From assembly GCF_003050615.1 (NCBI RefSeq), contig NZ_NWBU01000009.1:1-64000 (forward strand): a DNA stretch of 64,000 nucleotides, in the 5' to 3' direction. The position numbers and the translations under genes were made by a program. The notes under the pieces are model-generated. The model saw nothing but the letters and a program-made list of their open reading frames with translations. It had not been told where the DNA came from and searched no databases. This DNA is from Sphingomonas oleivorans. GTDB taxonomy: Bacteria > Pseudomonadota > Alphaproteobacteria > Sphingomonadales > Sphingomonadaceae. Shown here piece after piece: positions 35,976 to 45,224 of the stretch (position 1 is its first letter; every line of letters begins with the position of its first letter).

Positions 35976-36680
35976 CTAGCCCCCGCAGGTCACGTCGCCG
36001 GATCCGTGCTTGTTGACGGTGCAGCGTGCCTTGCCGCCGATTCTCACGTCGCCCGATCCCATGAGCGATACGGTGGCGGTGCGCGATGCGTTGAGGACGG
36101 CATCGCCGGAGCCCGCGACATTCACCTCGGCATCGGCGGCGGCAAGCTTCGCCGCATCGATATCGCCCGATCCCTGAAGCGCGAGACGGAGCTTCTGGGC
36201 GCGCCCGGCAACGCGCGCATTTCCCGATCCGGTGACGCTGACATCCAGCCTTCCGCTATTGAGCGCCCCGATGGCGACGTCGCCCGATCCGGTGAGCGAG
36301 AGATTGAAGCGGGGCGCCCTGACGCGATCGACCGTGAGATCGCCCGATCCGGTAAGTGCTGCGGCATGCAGCGCCGGCGTGGTGACATGGACCACGACCT
36401 TGCCGAGATCTCCACCGTTCAGGCCGATCCAATTGCCCCAATCGTCGCGCTTGGCGCTGACCAGCAGCGTCCTGCCACGTACTTCCACCACGAGACGATC
36501 CAGCGCCTTGTCGCTGCCTATGGCATGAGCCGAAGGAGCGGGGCCGGTGCGCACGTCCACGGTGAAAGGGCCGGTCACCTCTATTCTGTCGAAGGAGGCC
36601 GGAGCGAAGCTTCGGGTCGCGGCGGAGGCGCCGGTCGACCAGGCGGCGAGCAGGAGCACGGACAGGATGAGGGGACGCAC
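35976..36680 (-). CDS. Secreted GIN/DUF2807-domain protein
   Basis: A 234-residue protein with a signal peptide cleaved near residue 20 (ASA). The mature part is a right-handed beta-helix of the head-GIN/DUF2807 type. Seven GSG[DN] turns (TGSGDL, TGSGDV, TGSGNA, QGSGDI, AGSGDA, MGSGDV, HGSGDV) recur at about 17-25-residue spacing. Two late cysteines (ARCTVN and VTCGG) may form a disulfide that closes the helix. It is periplasmic or surface-exposed; the role is not known. Confidence 0.82.
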   Translation of the reverse strand: MRPLILSVLLLAAWSTGASAATRSFAPASFDRIEVTGPFTVDVRTGPAPSAHAIGSDKALDRLVVEVRGRTLLVSAKRDDWGNWIGLNGGDLGKVVVHVTTPALHAAALTGSGDLTVDRVRAPRFNLSLTGSGDVAIGALNSGRLDVSVTGSGNARVAGRAQKLRLALQGSGDIDAAKLAAADAEVNVAGSGDAVLNASRTATVSLMGSGDVRIGGKARCTVNKHGSGDVTCGG

Positions 36681-36792
36681 GGGCGTTTCTCCTTGGCTGT
36701 ATTATTTATATAATACGCTTGCGAAGGGCCAGCTGCAATCCCTTGGCGTGGCTCCCGATCGCTCCGTCCGCAAAGGGAAATGGGCGCAAAGA

Positions 36793-36823
36793 GAAAGGGC
36801 GGCCCCGGCGGGACCGCCCTTTC
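36793..36823 (-). terminator. Terminator-like hairpin after carD
   Basis: Arms GAAAGGGCGG and CCGCCCTTTC pair perfectly around an 11-base GC-rich loop, 20 bases after the carD stop. On the minus strand the stem is followed by TCTTTGCG, a modest T-rich tail. Confidence 0.65.
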
Positions 36824-36842
36824 TGTCACCCGGATCGGGCCG

Positions 36843-37361
36843 TCACTTGTTGTGAATGGCCGCCGCGGCGCGGAGGATATCGAGGATCTTCTGCTGTGCG
36901 GTGGGCTCGTCGACCGCTTCCATCGCGGCAAGCTCGCGGGCGAGCCGGCTGGTCGCGGCTTCGAAGATCTGCCGTTCCGAATAGCTCTGCTCGGGCTGAT
37001 CGTCGGCGCGGAAAAGATCACGGACCACTTCCGAGATGGAAACGAGATCGCCGCTGTTGATCTTCGCTTCATATTCCTGCGCGCGGCGCGACCACATGGT
37101 GCGCTTCACCTTGGGCTTGCCCTTGAGCGTGGCGAGCGCTTCGCTCATCGTCACGTTCGAGGACAGCTTGCGCATGCCGACGGCTTCAGCCTTGTTGGTC
37201 GGCACGCGGAGCGTCATCCGCTCCTTTTCGAAGCGCAGCACATAAAGCTCGAGTTTGGCCCCGGCGATTTCCTGGCTTTGCAGTTCGATCACCTTGCCTA
37301 CCCCATGCTTGGGATAAACCACGTAATCGCCGACAACGAAGCTCAGCGCCTTTGCAGCCAT
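36843..37361 (-). CDS. carD: CarD/CdnL-family transcriptional regulator
   Basis: A 172-residue protein with an N-terminal RNA polymerase-interacting Tudor-like domain (VGDYVVYPKHGVGKVIELQ) and a helical C-terminal domain (WSRRAQEYEAKINSGDL). KRTMWSRRAQEY carries the conserved tryptophan that wedges open promoter DNA. CdnL in alphaproteobacteria stabilises open complexes at rRNA and anabolic promoters. It ends in a hairpin at 36793-36823. Confidence 0.93.
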   Translation of the reverse strand: MAAKALSFVVGDYVVYPKHGVGKVIELQSQEIAGAKLELYVLRFEKERMTLRVPTNKAEAVGMRKLSSNVTMSEALATLKGKPKVKRTMWSRRAQEYEAKINSGDLVSISEVVRDLFRADDQPEQSYSERQIFEAATSRLARELAAMEAVDEPTAQQKILDILRAAAAIHNK

Positions 37362-37679
37362 TTATTCACACCTTTCTGCGAGAAGCCGCTGAACCCTGTC
37401 TGGTCCGCACCTAGGCAGGCGTGGCCGGACAGCGGAACCCAGCGGCCGATTCTCCGATTCCTGACGGCGGATGCGACCGGCATCCGCTTCGATGCAGGGT
37501 CATATAACAGTTTTCAGGCGCAAATGCCAGCTTTCCGGGCGCACAACATCCCGATCCTGTCATGGATGCTGCCATTTCCGTGCGAGCATGCCCAGCACGA
37601 AATCTACGGATTCGTCGAGGCGGCGGCACGGGCCACCCGAAGCGCGGCAAAAACTGTCCGCCGCCGCCTCGCGATCGGA
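37362..37679. other. Gap between fdxA and carD without a supported gene
   Basis: About 320 bases. Frames on both strands lack family signatures or ribosome sites. GAGGCGGCGGC near 37617 and GCCGCCGCCTC near 37664 form a long-loop inverted repeat beyond the fdxA stop, without a T run after it. The side next to 37361 should contain the carD promoter. Confidence 0.5.
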
Positions 37680-38018
37680 TCAGTCGCCCTGGCCGGGTTC
37701 GGGCGAGAAATGCGTGTCGAACTTGTCCTTCACATTCTTCCACTCGTCCGCATCCGCCGGCGCTTCGCGCTTGCGGGTGATGTTCGGCCACTGGTTGGCG
37801 AAGGTGTTGTTGAGCTCGATCCACTTCTCCAGCCCGTTTTCCGTGTCGGGCAGGATGGCTTCGGCCGGGCATTCCGGTTCGCAGACGCCGCAGTCGATAC
37901 ATTCGCTGGGATTGATGACGAGCATGTTCTCGCCTTCGTAGAAGCAGTCCACCGGACAGACTTCGACGCAATCCATATACTTGCAGCGGATGCAGGCATC
38001 AGTGACGACGTAGGTCAT
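37680..38018 (-). CDS. fdxA: Seven-iron ferredoxin FdxA
   Basis: A 112-residue ferredoxin starting [20 protein letters not shown]. The first cluster motif ([17 protein letters not shown]) is of the 3Fe-4S type, and [12 protein letters not shown] binds a 4Fe-4S cluster. A C-terminal extension of about 45 residues ([16 protein letters not shown]) is normal for FdxA. It carries electrons in the cytosol. It lies 60 bases downstream of the S4 gene, on the same strand. Confidence 0.95.
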   Translation of the reverse strand: MTYVVTDACIRCKYMDCVEVCPVDCFYEGENMLVINPSECIDCGVCEPECPAEAILPDTENGLEKWIELNNTFANQWPNITRKREAPADADEWKNVKDKFDTHFSPEPGQGD

Positions 38019-38078
38019 GGAATGAAGCTCCCAGAAGGGGATTGCGGCCCCGTTCCAAAGATTAGCGCGGGGCGCCGT

Positions 38079-38396
38079 CTATGGCGCACCGTCCGCTACG
38101 TCAACATCGGGACCGAGATGGGGATCGGCTTGCGCTTTCGGGAGGGGCGGCGAAAGATCGGTGTAGCAGGCCTGCGCCTCCGATGCCGGGCCGCGCCGCG
38201 ACGGCAGCGCCTCGATCCGGATCACGCGGACATGGCCGTGCAAGGGAAAGCTTAGCACATTGCCGATGCGGACGGTGGCATGCGCCCGATCGATCACCCG
38301 GCCGTCGATCCGCATATGGCCGGCCTCGGCGATCTGCTGGGCAAGCGTGCGCGTCTTGGCGAGGCGCACGAACCACAAATATTTGTCGAGCCGCAT
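38079..38396 (-). CDS. S4-domain RNA-binding protein (Hsp15-like)
   Basis: A 105-residue protein starting MRLDKYLWFVRLAKTR, the S4 fold with GHMRIDGRVIDRAH as the RNA-contact helix-turn-strand. The C-terminal 35 residues are polar and low in structure. Hsp15 (HslR) binds the 50S subunit with stalled nascent chains in E. coli; that role here is inferred. Its ATG (38394-38396) shares one base with the helicase stop, and the start is chosen on that coupling. Confidence 0.87.
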   Translation of the reverse strand: MRLDKYLWFVRLAKTRTLAQQIAEAGHMRIDGRVIDRAHATVRIGNVLSFPLHGHVRVIRIEALPSRRGPASEAQACYTDLSPPLPKAQADPHLGPDVDVADGAP

Positions 38397-40915
38397 CAGC
38401 GACGCAGCGCGGCCAGCGCGCCGAAGGCGTTGCCCGGCCGGGGCACGGCCGCCCGCTGCTGTGGCTTCTTGCCGCGCCATATCCAGCTACGTTCCTCCAC
38501 CGCGCCCGCAGGGCGGAAGCCGAGCGCCAGCATCAATTGCGCGAAGCTGGGAGGGCGCAGGCCGAGCGAGGTGGCCAATTTGGGATCGGGCGCGAAGGCG
38601 GCCCGGCCGCTGCGCGCGTCATGGGCGATGCGCGCCAGCCGCTCGACGAGGTCGATGCGCAGCATCTGCGCGCCCAGCGCGCGATAGCCGGCGCGCTGGA
38701 AGGCGGCGAAGGCTTGCGCTTCGTCCGGCGTCGGCAGCGCGGCTGCTCCTGACGGGGGCAAGGCAGGCATGACCGCGCCTTCCTGGACGGCGGCAAGGGC
38801 AAGCCGCCAGCGTAGCGGCTCGGGCTTGAGGAGGGCGGGGCAATATAGGTCCAGCGTCCCGATCTTGATCCCCAGCCTGGCCGCGGCCTGCCGCATCGGC
38901 CGGTCGATCCCGCTGATCGCGCTTTCCAGCAGCTTGCGCTCGATCACTCCGCCGGATTCGGCGAGCGGCGCGAAGAGCGCGCGGAGCGCCGGTGGACGGT
39001 CCGGATCGCGCGCCGCCGCAGCAATCTCGACGAGTGGGCCGAGATTGCGGGCGATCCCGGCCTCGAGCCAGGCAGCCAATCGTTCCTCCACGGCGACGCG
39101 ATCGGCGGCATGAAGCGCGTCCAGCGCACGATGCAACCGGATGCGGGGCGTGAGCGGCGTCCGGCCGCGTTCCAGCCGCGCAACCACGTCGCCTTGCCAG
39201 AACAGGGCCACCGGCCGATCCGCATCGGTTGCAAGCGTGAAGGCGGAATCCTCGTCCGCCGCCAGCGCTTTCGCCCGCCGCGAAAGTTCAGTGCCCAGCC
39301 GTCGTTCGGCCGCTGCCAGCAGCCGCTTCATGTCGCCATGGCGCGCGCGCGGATCGGCCTTGAAGCGGAAGCCGATCAGATGGCCGATCGGCTCGCCATC
39401 CACCGTCACCACCCCATCCTCGGCCACCTTCACCGGCAGCACATCCGATCCCTTCGCGCCGATCTCGCGCATCAGCACGGCAGTGCGGCGATCGACGAAG
39501 CGTTGGGTCAGCCGCTGGTGAAGCGCGTCGGACAGCTTCTCCTCGATCAGGCGCGTGCGTTCGGCCCAGGCGGCGGGATCGGCCAGCCAATCCGGCCGAT
39601 GCGCGATATAGGCCCATGTGCGCACCGCCGCGATGCGATCGGCGAGCGTCTCCACATCGCCCTGCACCGTATCGAGCCGCGCCAGCCCGTCGGCGAACCA
39701 GGGCACCGGCAGATGGCCCGTTCCCTCGCTCAAATGACGGAACAGGCGGCCGACCAGGCGGCTGTGCGGCTCCGCGCCGGTCTTGCGGAAATCGGGCAGG
39801 CCGCAGGCGGCCCAGAGCCGGCGGACCATCCCGTTTTCCCGGGCCCGGTCGCGCACCCAATCCTCGGCGGCGAGCCGCTTGAGCACGGCGAGATCGATGG
39901 CCTGGGGTGCGGCGCGCAGCACGGGCGATTCCGGCCGGCGCTCCAGATCGGCGATCAACTGGTCGATACTGGCATGGTCCGGCTTGCCTTCCCGCCAATG
40001 AAGATGGTCGAGCGAGGGGAAGAGGTGATTTTCGATCGCCTCCACCTCCTCTTCCTCGAAGGCGGCGGCGCGCGCGCCTTCCAGCGCCAGCGTGCCGAAG
40101 CTGCCGTCGCGCTGATGCCGGCCGGCGCGGCCCGCAATCTGCGCCATTTCGGCCACCGTCAGCCGGCGCTGGCGCCGTCCGTCGAACTTGCGGAGCGATG
40201 CGAAGGCGACATGGGCAACATCCATGTTGAGGCCCATGCCGATCGCGTCGGTCGCGACGAGATAATCGACCTCGCCCGCCTGGAACATCGCCACCTGGGC
40301 GTTGCGCGTGCGCGGGCTGAGCGCGCCCATCACCACCGCCGCGCCGCCGCGCAGCCGGCGCAGCATCTCGGCCACCGCATAGACCTCCTCGGCCGAGAAG
40401 GCGACGATTGCCGAGCGTGGGGGCAGGCGCGAAAGCTTGGACGGCCCGGCATAGCTGAGCGTCGAGAAGCGCGGCCGGTTGATGATCTCCGCGTCCGGCG
40501 CGAGCGTCTTCAGCATCGGGCGGAGCGCCTCGGAGCCGAGGATCATCGTCTCCTCCCGGCCGCGGGCGCGCAGCAGCCGATCGGTGAAGACATGGCCGCG
40601 TTCCGGATCGGCGCCGAGCTGCGCCTCGTCCAGCGCGACGAAGGCGAATTCGCGATCGAGCGGCATCGATTCGGCGGTGCAGAGGAACCAGCGCGCCTTT
40701 TCCGGCAGGATCTTCTCCTCGCCCGTGATCAGCGCGACCGATTCCTTCCCCTTGATCGCAACGACGCGGTCATAGACTTCGCGCGCCAGCAGGCGCAGCG
40801 GAAAGCCGATCATGCCGCTCGAATGGCCGCACATCCGCTCGATCGCGAGATGGGTCTTCCCCGTATTGGTGGGGCCGAGCACGGCGACAAGAGGTCGGGC
40901 GGCGAAACGGGACAT
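38396..40915 (-). CDS. SUV3-like DExH RNA helicase
   Basis: About 839 residues from ATG 40915 (MSRFAARPLVAVLGPTNTG). Walker A is GPTNTGKT, the DExH-type box is ALDEAQLG, motif VI is QIAGRAGRH, and DAIGMGLNMD lies in the second RecA domain. This combination is the mitochondrial SUV3 degradasome type, common in alphaproteobacteria. A long C-terminal region of about 450 residues follows. It probably unwinds RNA for decay. The frame extends upstream but the earlier ATGs overlap the region before the M23 gene. It is coupled to the S4 protein. Confidence 0.88.
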   Translation of the reverse strand: MSRFAARPLVAVLGPTNTGKTHLAIERMCGHSSGMIGFPLRLLAREVYDRVVAIKGKESVALITGEEKILPEKARWFLCTAESMPLDREFAFVALDEAQLGADPERGHVFTDRLLRARGREETMILGSEALRPMLKTLAPDAEIINRPRFSTLSYAGPSKLSRLPPRSAIVAFSAEEVYAVAEMLRRLRGGAAVVMGALSPRTRNAQVAMFQAGEVDYLVATDAIGMGLNMDVAHVAFASLRKFDGRRQRRLTVAEMAQIAGRAGRHQRDGSFGTLALEGARAAAFEEEEVEAIENHLFPSLDHLHWREGKPDHASIDQLIADLERRPESPVLRAAPQAIDLAVLKRLAAEDWVRDRARENGMVRRLWAACGLPDFRKTGAEPHSRLVGRLFRHLSEGTGHLPVPWFADGLARLDTVQGDVETLADRIAAVRTWAYIAHRPDWLADPAAWAERTRLIEEKLSDALHQRLTQRFVDRRTAVLMREIGAKGSDVLPVKVAEDGVVTVDGEPIGHLIGFRFKADPRARHGDMKRLLAAAERRLGTELSRRAKALAADEDSAFTLATDADRPVALFWQGDVVARLERGRTPLTPRIRLHRALDALHAADRVAVEERLAAWLEAGIARNLGPLVEIAAAARDPDRPPALRALFAPLAESGGVIERKLLESAISGIDRPMRQAAARLGIKIGTLDLYCPALLKPEPLRWRLALAAVQEGAVMPALPPSGAAALPTPDEAQAFAAFQRAGYRALGAQMLRIDLVERLARIAHDARSGRAAFAPDPKLATSLGLRPPSFAQLMLALGFRPAGAVEERSWIWRGKKPQQRAAVPRPGNAFGALAALRR

Positions 40916-41108
40916 CTCGCCACCAAGATCGGCGCATCTGGCCGGAAACACAAGGGTTGGCGGGGTTCCGCGCCCGAGCGGCCAAAAGCCACGTTTCATC
41001 GCAGCATTTTCGCCCAAGGCACCGTATCGGTTTGACTCTGATCCGCTTTATCCACAGTCATTTGGCCTGTCGCCATCGCGCGGCCGGAAGGGACGGGGAA
41101 GACTCATA

Positions 41109-42650
41109 TTGTATTTGCGGAACGAGCATGAGCTCGGCATCGGCGGCGGGGCCGTCGCGCTGGGCCGGGATTCGTCGCTGGCGACGGGCTCTTTTCGCGC
41201 CGTCGATCGCGCGGGCGTGCTGCGCCGCCATCTGGATCGTCTCTCGGATCTCGATCTCATCGTCGATCTCGGCGCGCGCATCGGCAGCCGCGAATGGCTG
41301 CGCGGGCTCGTCACCTTCGGCCTGCTCTGTGCGTCCGCAATCGCCTTGGCACCGGGCTTCGAGCCTTTCGCCGTGCCGGCCGAAGCACCGCTGCGCGAGG
41401 CGCAATGGCAGGAGGCGCGTGCTCAGGCGATCTCGCCGCTTGCCTATGGCGCGGACAGCGGACGCCGCATGGCTTCTACCGCCATTGTCGAGCGCCTCGC
41501 CGATACGCCCGAACGCCCTTCGATCGACGTGAACGCTACGCTCGGCCGGGGCGACGGATTCGCCCGGGTGCTCGAACGCAATGGTGTCGGCGCGAAGCAG
41601 GCGGCCGAAGCCGCTTCGCTCGTCTCCGGCGCGGTCGGTCTCGGCGAGATCAAGTCGGGCACGCGCATGAATCTCACGCTGGGCCGTCGCGCCAGCCGAT
41701 CGGAATCGCGCCCGCTCGACCGGCTCGCCTTCCGTGCCAAGTTCGATCTGTCGCTCGTCGTCGAGCGGGTGGGCGGCGCGCTGCGCCTCGTCCGCATCCC
41801 CATCGCGGTCGACAATACGCCGCTGCGCATCCAGGGCCGGGTCGGCTCCAGCCTGTTCCAGTCGGCGCGCAATGCCGGCGCCCCCGCGGGGGCGGTGGAA
41901 GCCTATCTCCGCGCGCTGGGCCAGCGCATGTCGGTCCGCCGCGACGTGAAGTCAGGCGATCGTTTCGATATCATCGTCGAGCAGCGCCGTGCCGCGACGG
42001 GCGAGGTGGAGATCGGCCAGCTGCTCTTCGCCGGGCTCGATCAGGGCAGCCGCAAGACGCGCCTGCTCAAATGGACGAGCGGCGGGCGCGACCAGTGGTT
42101 CGAGGCGTCGGGCGTGGGCGAGACGCGCGGCTTGATGCGCGTGCCCGTCGTCGGCCGGCTCACCTCCAGCTTCGGCATGCGCCGCCATCCGTTGCTCGGC
42201 TATTCGCGCTTTCACAAGGGGCAGGATTATGGCGCCCCCACCGGCGCGCCGATCGTCGCCGCGACGGACGGGGTGGTCGCCTTCGCCGGCTGGCATGGCG
42301 GCCATGGCAATTTCGTGAAGCTTACCCATGCCGGCGGGCTCGCCACCGCCTATGGCCATATGAGCCGAATTGCCGCGCGCGCCGGCCAGCGCGTGTCGGC
42401 GGGGCAGGTGATCGGCTATGTCGGCTCCACCGGCCTCTCGACCGGCCCGCACCTTCATTATGAGGTGTACAAGAACGGCGTCGCGATCAATCCGGGGACG
42501 ATCAAGTTCACCACCGCCGCCCAGCTTGCCGGGGCCGAGCTGCGCAAGTTCCGCGCGACGCTCGCACGGCTGATGGGTGTGCGGGTCGGCGCGGGTGCGG
42601 CGGTGCAGAGCGCCGAGGCGAAGGACGCCAAACCGGAAAAGAAGGGCTGA
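41109..42650 (+). CDS. M23-family metallopeptidase (LytM type), membrane-anchored
   Basis: About 513 residues from a TTG at 41109 (LYLRNEHELGIGG). A membrane span near residues 65-85 (GLVTFGLLCASAIALAP) anchors it, followed by an OapA-like periplasmic region. The C-terminal LytM domain has zinc ligands H and D in RFHKGQDYG and the HLHYEV pair, so it appears catalytically complete. GSSLFQSARNAGAPAGAV is the domain typical of MepM-like endopeptidases. It should cut peptidoglycan crosslinks during growth. It is divergent from the helicase. Confidence 0.88.
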   Translation: MYLRNEHELGIGGGAVALGRDSSLATGSFRAVDRAGVLRRHLDRLSDLDLIVDLGARIGSREWLRGLVTFGLLCASAIALAPGFEPFAVPAEAPLREAQWQEARAQAISPLAYGADSGRRMASTAIVERLADTPERPSIDVNATLGRGDGFARVLERNGVGAKQAAEAASLVSGAVGLGEIKSGTRMNLTLGRRASRSESRPLDRLAFRAKFDLSLVVERVGGALRLVRIPIAVDNTPLRIQGRVGSSLFQSARNAGAPAGAVEAYLRALGQRMSVRRDVKSGDRFDIIVEQRRAATGEVEIGQLLFAGLDQGSRKTRLLKWTSGGRDQWFEASGVGETRGLMRVPVVGRLTSSFGMRRHPLLGYSRFHKGQDYGAPTGAPIVAATDGVVAFAGWHGGHGNFVKLTHAGGLATAYGHMSRIAARAGQRVSAGQVIGYVGSTGLSTGPHLHYEVYKNGVAINPGTIKFTTAAQLAGAELRKFRATLARLMGVRVGAGAAVQSAEAKDAKPEKKG

Positions 42651-42709
42651 TCCTATTCCCTCCGCTCCAGGCAGGAGCAGAGGGGGGGCTCTGTGCGTTC
42701 AGCCAAAAC

Positions 42710-43465
42710 TCATTTGAGCCGCCGGAAGGCTATTCCCGCGATCCAGCCGAGCAGCAGCGAGATGGCGACCGCTACCAGGCCATAGGTCAGCGACCAGCGT
42801 TCCGCCGCTACCGCCACGAAACGCTCGAAGCCCGACTTGTCGATCTCGATCTCGCGCGTGGCGCCCGCCAGCACGCGGCCGTCCTGGATCAGGAAGGTCT
42901 CGGCCGTATAGCGGCCCGTCGGCACGCGCGCGGGGATGCTGATCCGCGCGCGATAGAGAACGTCGTCGGTGATCTCCACGCCGGTCGCGCTTTCGCTATA
43001 GAGGCCTGAGCGGCGCTTGAGATCGACCAGGCCCGCCTCGAAGCGGCGCTGCTCCTCGGGTGGTGCGCCGCTCGCCGGCGAGAGCTGGATATTGTCGATG
43101 CCGAGCTCGTAGATCGCGGCGGTGCGCCTGTCGACGAGCCGCTCGATCGGCCGCGATGCCGCGAGCGCGTAGAAGGACGGAACCGAGCGGAAGCGCGCGC
43201 TGCGCACGTTCATCCAGATCCCGGCGACCTTCGCCTTCTCGCGTACCACGACCGGTTCGGCCGGCCCCTTGAGCACGACCGCTATGTCCGCATGCGCGTC
43301 GGGCACGCGGCCGCCTGGATAGAGGATCGCGCCGAACAGCAGCAGTTCGGCACCGGTGAAGCTGTAGATGATGTCGATCCGCCGCTGCGACACGTCGGGC
43401 ACCAGCTTCGGCTTGGCGGCGCTGATCAGCAGCGGCGCGAGGATCAGGAGCAGCAATCGGCTCAA
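42710..43465 (-). CDS. TIGR02186-family transmembrane protein
   Basis: About 251 residues from a TTG at 43465 that overlaps the TSUP stop by four bases. It opens with a signal sequence (LSRLLLLILAPLLISAAKP), continues as a periplasmic domain (QRRIDIIYSFTGAELLLFGA is the family hallmark), and ends in a single C-terminal membrane span (GLVAVAISLLLGWIAGIAF). The family is confined largely to alphaproteobacteria and is found next to TSUP transporters. It is likely an accessory subunit; the reaction is unknown. Confidence 0.8.
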   Translation of the reverse strand: MSRLLLLILAPLLISAAKPKLVPDVSQRRIDIIYSFTGAELLLFGAILYPGGRVPDAHADIAVVLKGPAEPVVVREKAKVAGIWMNVRSARFRSVPSFYALAASRPIERLVDRRTAAIYELGIDNIQLSPASGAPPEEQRRFEAGLVDLKRRSGLYSESATGVEITDDVLYRARISIPARVPTGRYTAETFLIQDGRVLAGATREIEIDKSGFERFVAVAAERWSLTYGLVAVAISLLLGWIAGIAFRRLK

Positions 43466-44376
43466 AGCGCCTGCACCGTATAGATCTCGTCCGGCCGCCA
43501 GCCGAGGCCCAGCGCCATCCGTCCCGCCACGAGCAGCACGATCAGCGCGAGGATGAGCCGCAGATATTCGGGCCGCACCGTCTGGGCGAAGCGGGCGCCG
43601 AACTGCGCGCCGGTGACGCTGCCGATCAGCAGCAGGCAGGCGAGCACTATGTCCACCGCCCGGCTGGTCGTCGCATGGACGAGCGTGGTCGCGGCAGTGA
43701 CGAACAATATCTGGAACAGCGAGGTGCCGACCACCACGCGGGTGGACATTCCAAGGCCATAGATCATCGCCGGCACCAGCAGGAATCCGCCGCCGACCCC
43801 CATCAACACCGTCAGCAGGCCGGTGCTCGCACCGAGCAGCAAGGGGGCGAGGGGGGAGATATAGAGGCCGGAACGATAGAAGCGCCAGCGAAAGGGAAGC
43901 GCCGCGACGATGGCGAGATGGCGCCTGGCGCGCGCCTTCACGGGTTCGCCGCTGCGGATCGCGCGCAGGCTCGATGCCGCCTCGCGCGCCATCAATATGC
44001 CGATCGATCCCAGCAGCAGCACATAGAGGATGCCGACCACCGTATCGATCTGGCCGCTCTTCTGCAGCGCGCGGAAGGCGAAGCCGCCGGCGAAGGATCC
44101 GACCGCGCCGCCCGCGACCAGCACCCAGCCCATGCGGAAATCCACGCCCTGCCGCTGCGTGTGTGCGAGCACGCCCGAAACGCTCGCCCCCGTGATCTGC
44201 GTCGCGGCGGAGGCGACCGCGACCGAAGGCGGGATGCCGTAGAAGATCAGCAGCGGCGTGGTGAGGAATCCGCCGCCCACGCCGAACATGCCCGAAAGTA
44301 CGCCGACAAGCCCGCCCAGCCCGACGATCACGAGCATGTTCACGGACAGGCCGGCGATCGGCAGATAGAGATCCAT
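43462..44376 (-). CDS. TauE/SafE (TSUP)-family anion exporter
   Basis: A 304-residue membrane protein with about eight spans. GGLVGVLSGMFGVGGGFLTTP and its second-half copy VGVGGGFLLVPAMIYG are the paired TSUP motifs. Members export sulfite or other sulfur-containing or organic acids. The loop between halves (RRHLAIVAALPFRWRF) is basic. It is translationally coupled to the TIGR02186 gene, so the two probably form one system. The substrate cannot be told from sequence. Confidence 0.87.
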   Translation of the reverse strand: MDLYLPIAGLSVNMLVIVGLGGLVGVLSGMFGVGGGFLTTPLLIFYGIPPSVAVASAATQITGASVSGVLAHTQRQGVDFRMGWVLVAGGAVGSFAGGFAFRALQKSGQIDTVVGILYVLLLGSIGILMAREAASSLRAIRSGEPVKARARRHLAIVAALPFRWRFYRSGLYISPLAPLLLGASTGLLTVLMGVGGGFLLVPAMIYGLGMSTRVVVGTSLFQILFVTAATTLVHATTSRAVDIVLACLLLIGSVTGAQFGARFAQTVRPEYLRLILALIVLLVAGRMALGLGWRPDEIYTVQAL

Positions 44377-44489
44377 GGCCCTGGCCTAGAACATGGCGGC
44401 GCCGGTTTGAAGCGGCATGGCGTGCATGATGCGCGCCATCGGCTTGGCGATGGAATGACGCAGGCGGCGGGATGGGATAAAGGGCGCCC

Positions 44490-45224
44490 ATGCCGAATTT
44501 CCTCGCCCGCCCGGATGGCCTTCGCCTTGCTTATGAACTGGTCGAGGGGGAGGGGCCGACCATCGTCTTCCTGCCCGGCTATGCCTCCGACATGAGCGGC
44601 GGCAAGGCGAGCGCGGTCGCCGCCTGGGCCGAGCGTGAGGGCAGGGCGATGCTCCGGCTCGATTATGCCGGTTGCGGCGTCAGCGAAGGCGTCTTTGCCG
44701 AAGGTACGATCGACGGGTGGCGCGACGATGCGCTGCTGCTGATCGATCGGCTTACCGCTGGGCCGCTGATCCTCGTCGGCTCGTCCATGGGCGGCTGGCT
44801 GATGCTGCTCGTGGCGCTCGCCCGGCCGGATCGGGTGAAGGCGCTGGTCGGAATCGCCGCAGCACCCGACTTCACCGAATGGGGTTTCGACGAGCAGCGG
44901 CGCGAAATATTGTCGCGCGACGGCCTGCTGGTCGAGGAAGCGGAGGATGGTGCCCCACCGCAGGTCACGCTGCGGGGTTTCTGGGAGAGCGGGCAGGCCA
45001 ATCTGCTGCTCGACATCGGCATTCCCTTCGACGGGCCGGTGCGCCTGCTGCACGGCATGGGCGACAGGGTGGTGCCCGTCTCGATCGCGCTCCGGCTCGG
45101 CCGGGCGCTCCGTTCAGCCGATGTGCAGACGATCCTCGTCAAAAATGGGGATCATCGTCTTTCGCGCGAGGGCGACATCGCCCTCCTGATCGCCACCGTC
45201 GCGCAGCTTATGGAAACGCAATGA
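44490..45224 (+). CDS. Alpha/beta hydrolase
   Basis: A 244-residue alpha/beta-hydrolase. The nucleophile elbow is GSSMGG, the acid is in HGMGDRVVP and the catalytic histidine is in NGDHRLS. LPGYASDMSGGKA after the first strand forms the oxyanion region. Size and motifs are closest to ABHD10-like thioesterases/carboxylesterases, though that is a weak resemblance. It is cytosolic. The downstream TPR gene begins inside its stop (ATGA). Confidence 0.85.
   Translation: MPNFLARPDGLRLAYELVEGEGPTIVFLPGYASDMSGGKASAVAAWAEREGRAMLRLDYAGCGVSEGVFAEGTIDGWRDDALLLIDRLTAGPLILVGSSMGGWLMLLVALARPDRVKALVGIAAAPDFTEWGFDEQRREILSRDGLLVEEAEDGAPPQVTLRGFWESGQANLLLDIGIPFDGPVRLLHGMGDRVVPVSIALRLGRALRSADVQTILVKNGDHRLSREGDIALLIATVAQLMETQ

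Noticed and set aside
42710-44491. A single 593-codon frame covering both the TSUP and TIGR02186 regions
   Set aside because: Its first 340 codons are shadow of the TSUP gene in another frame; only the last 251 match a protein family.
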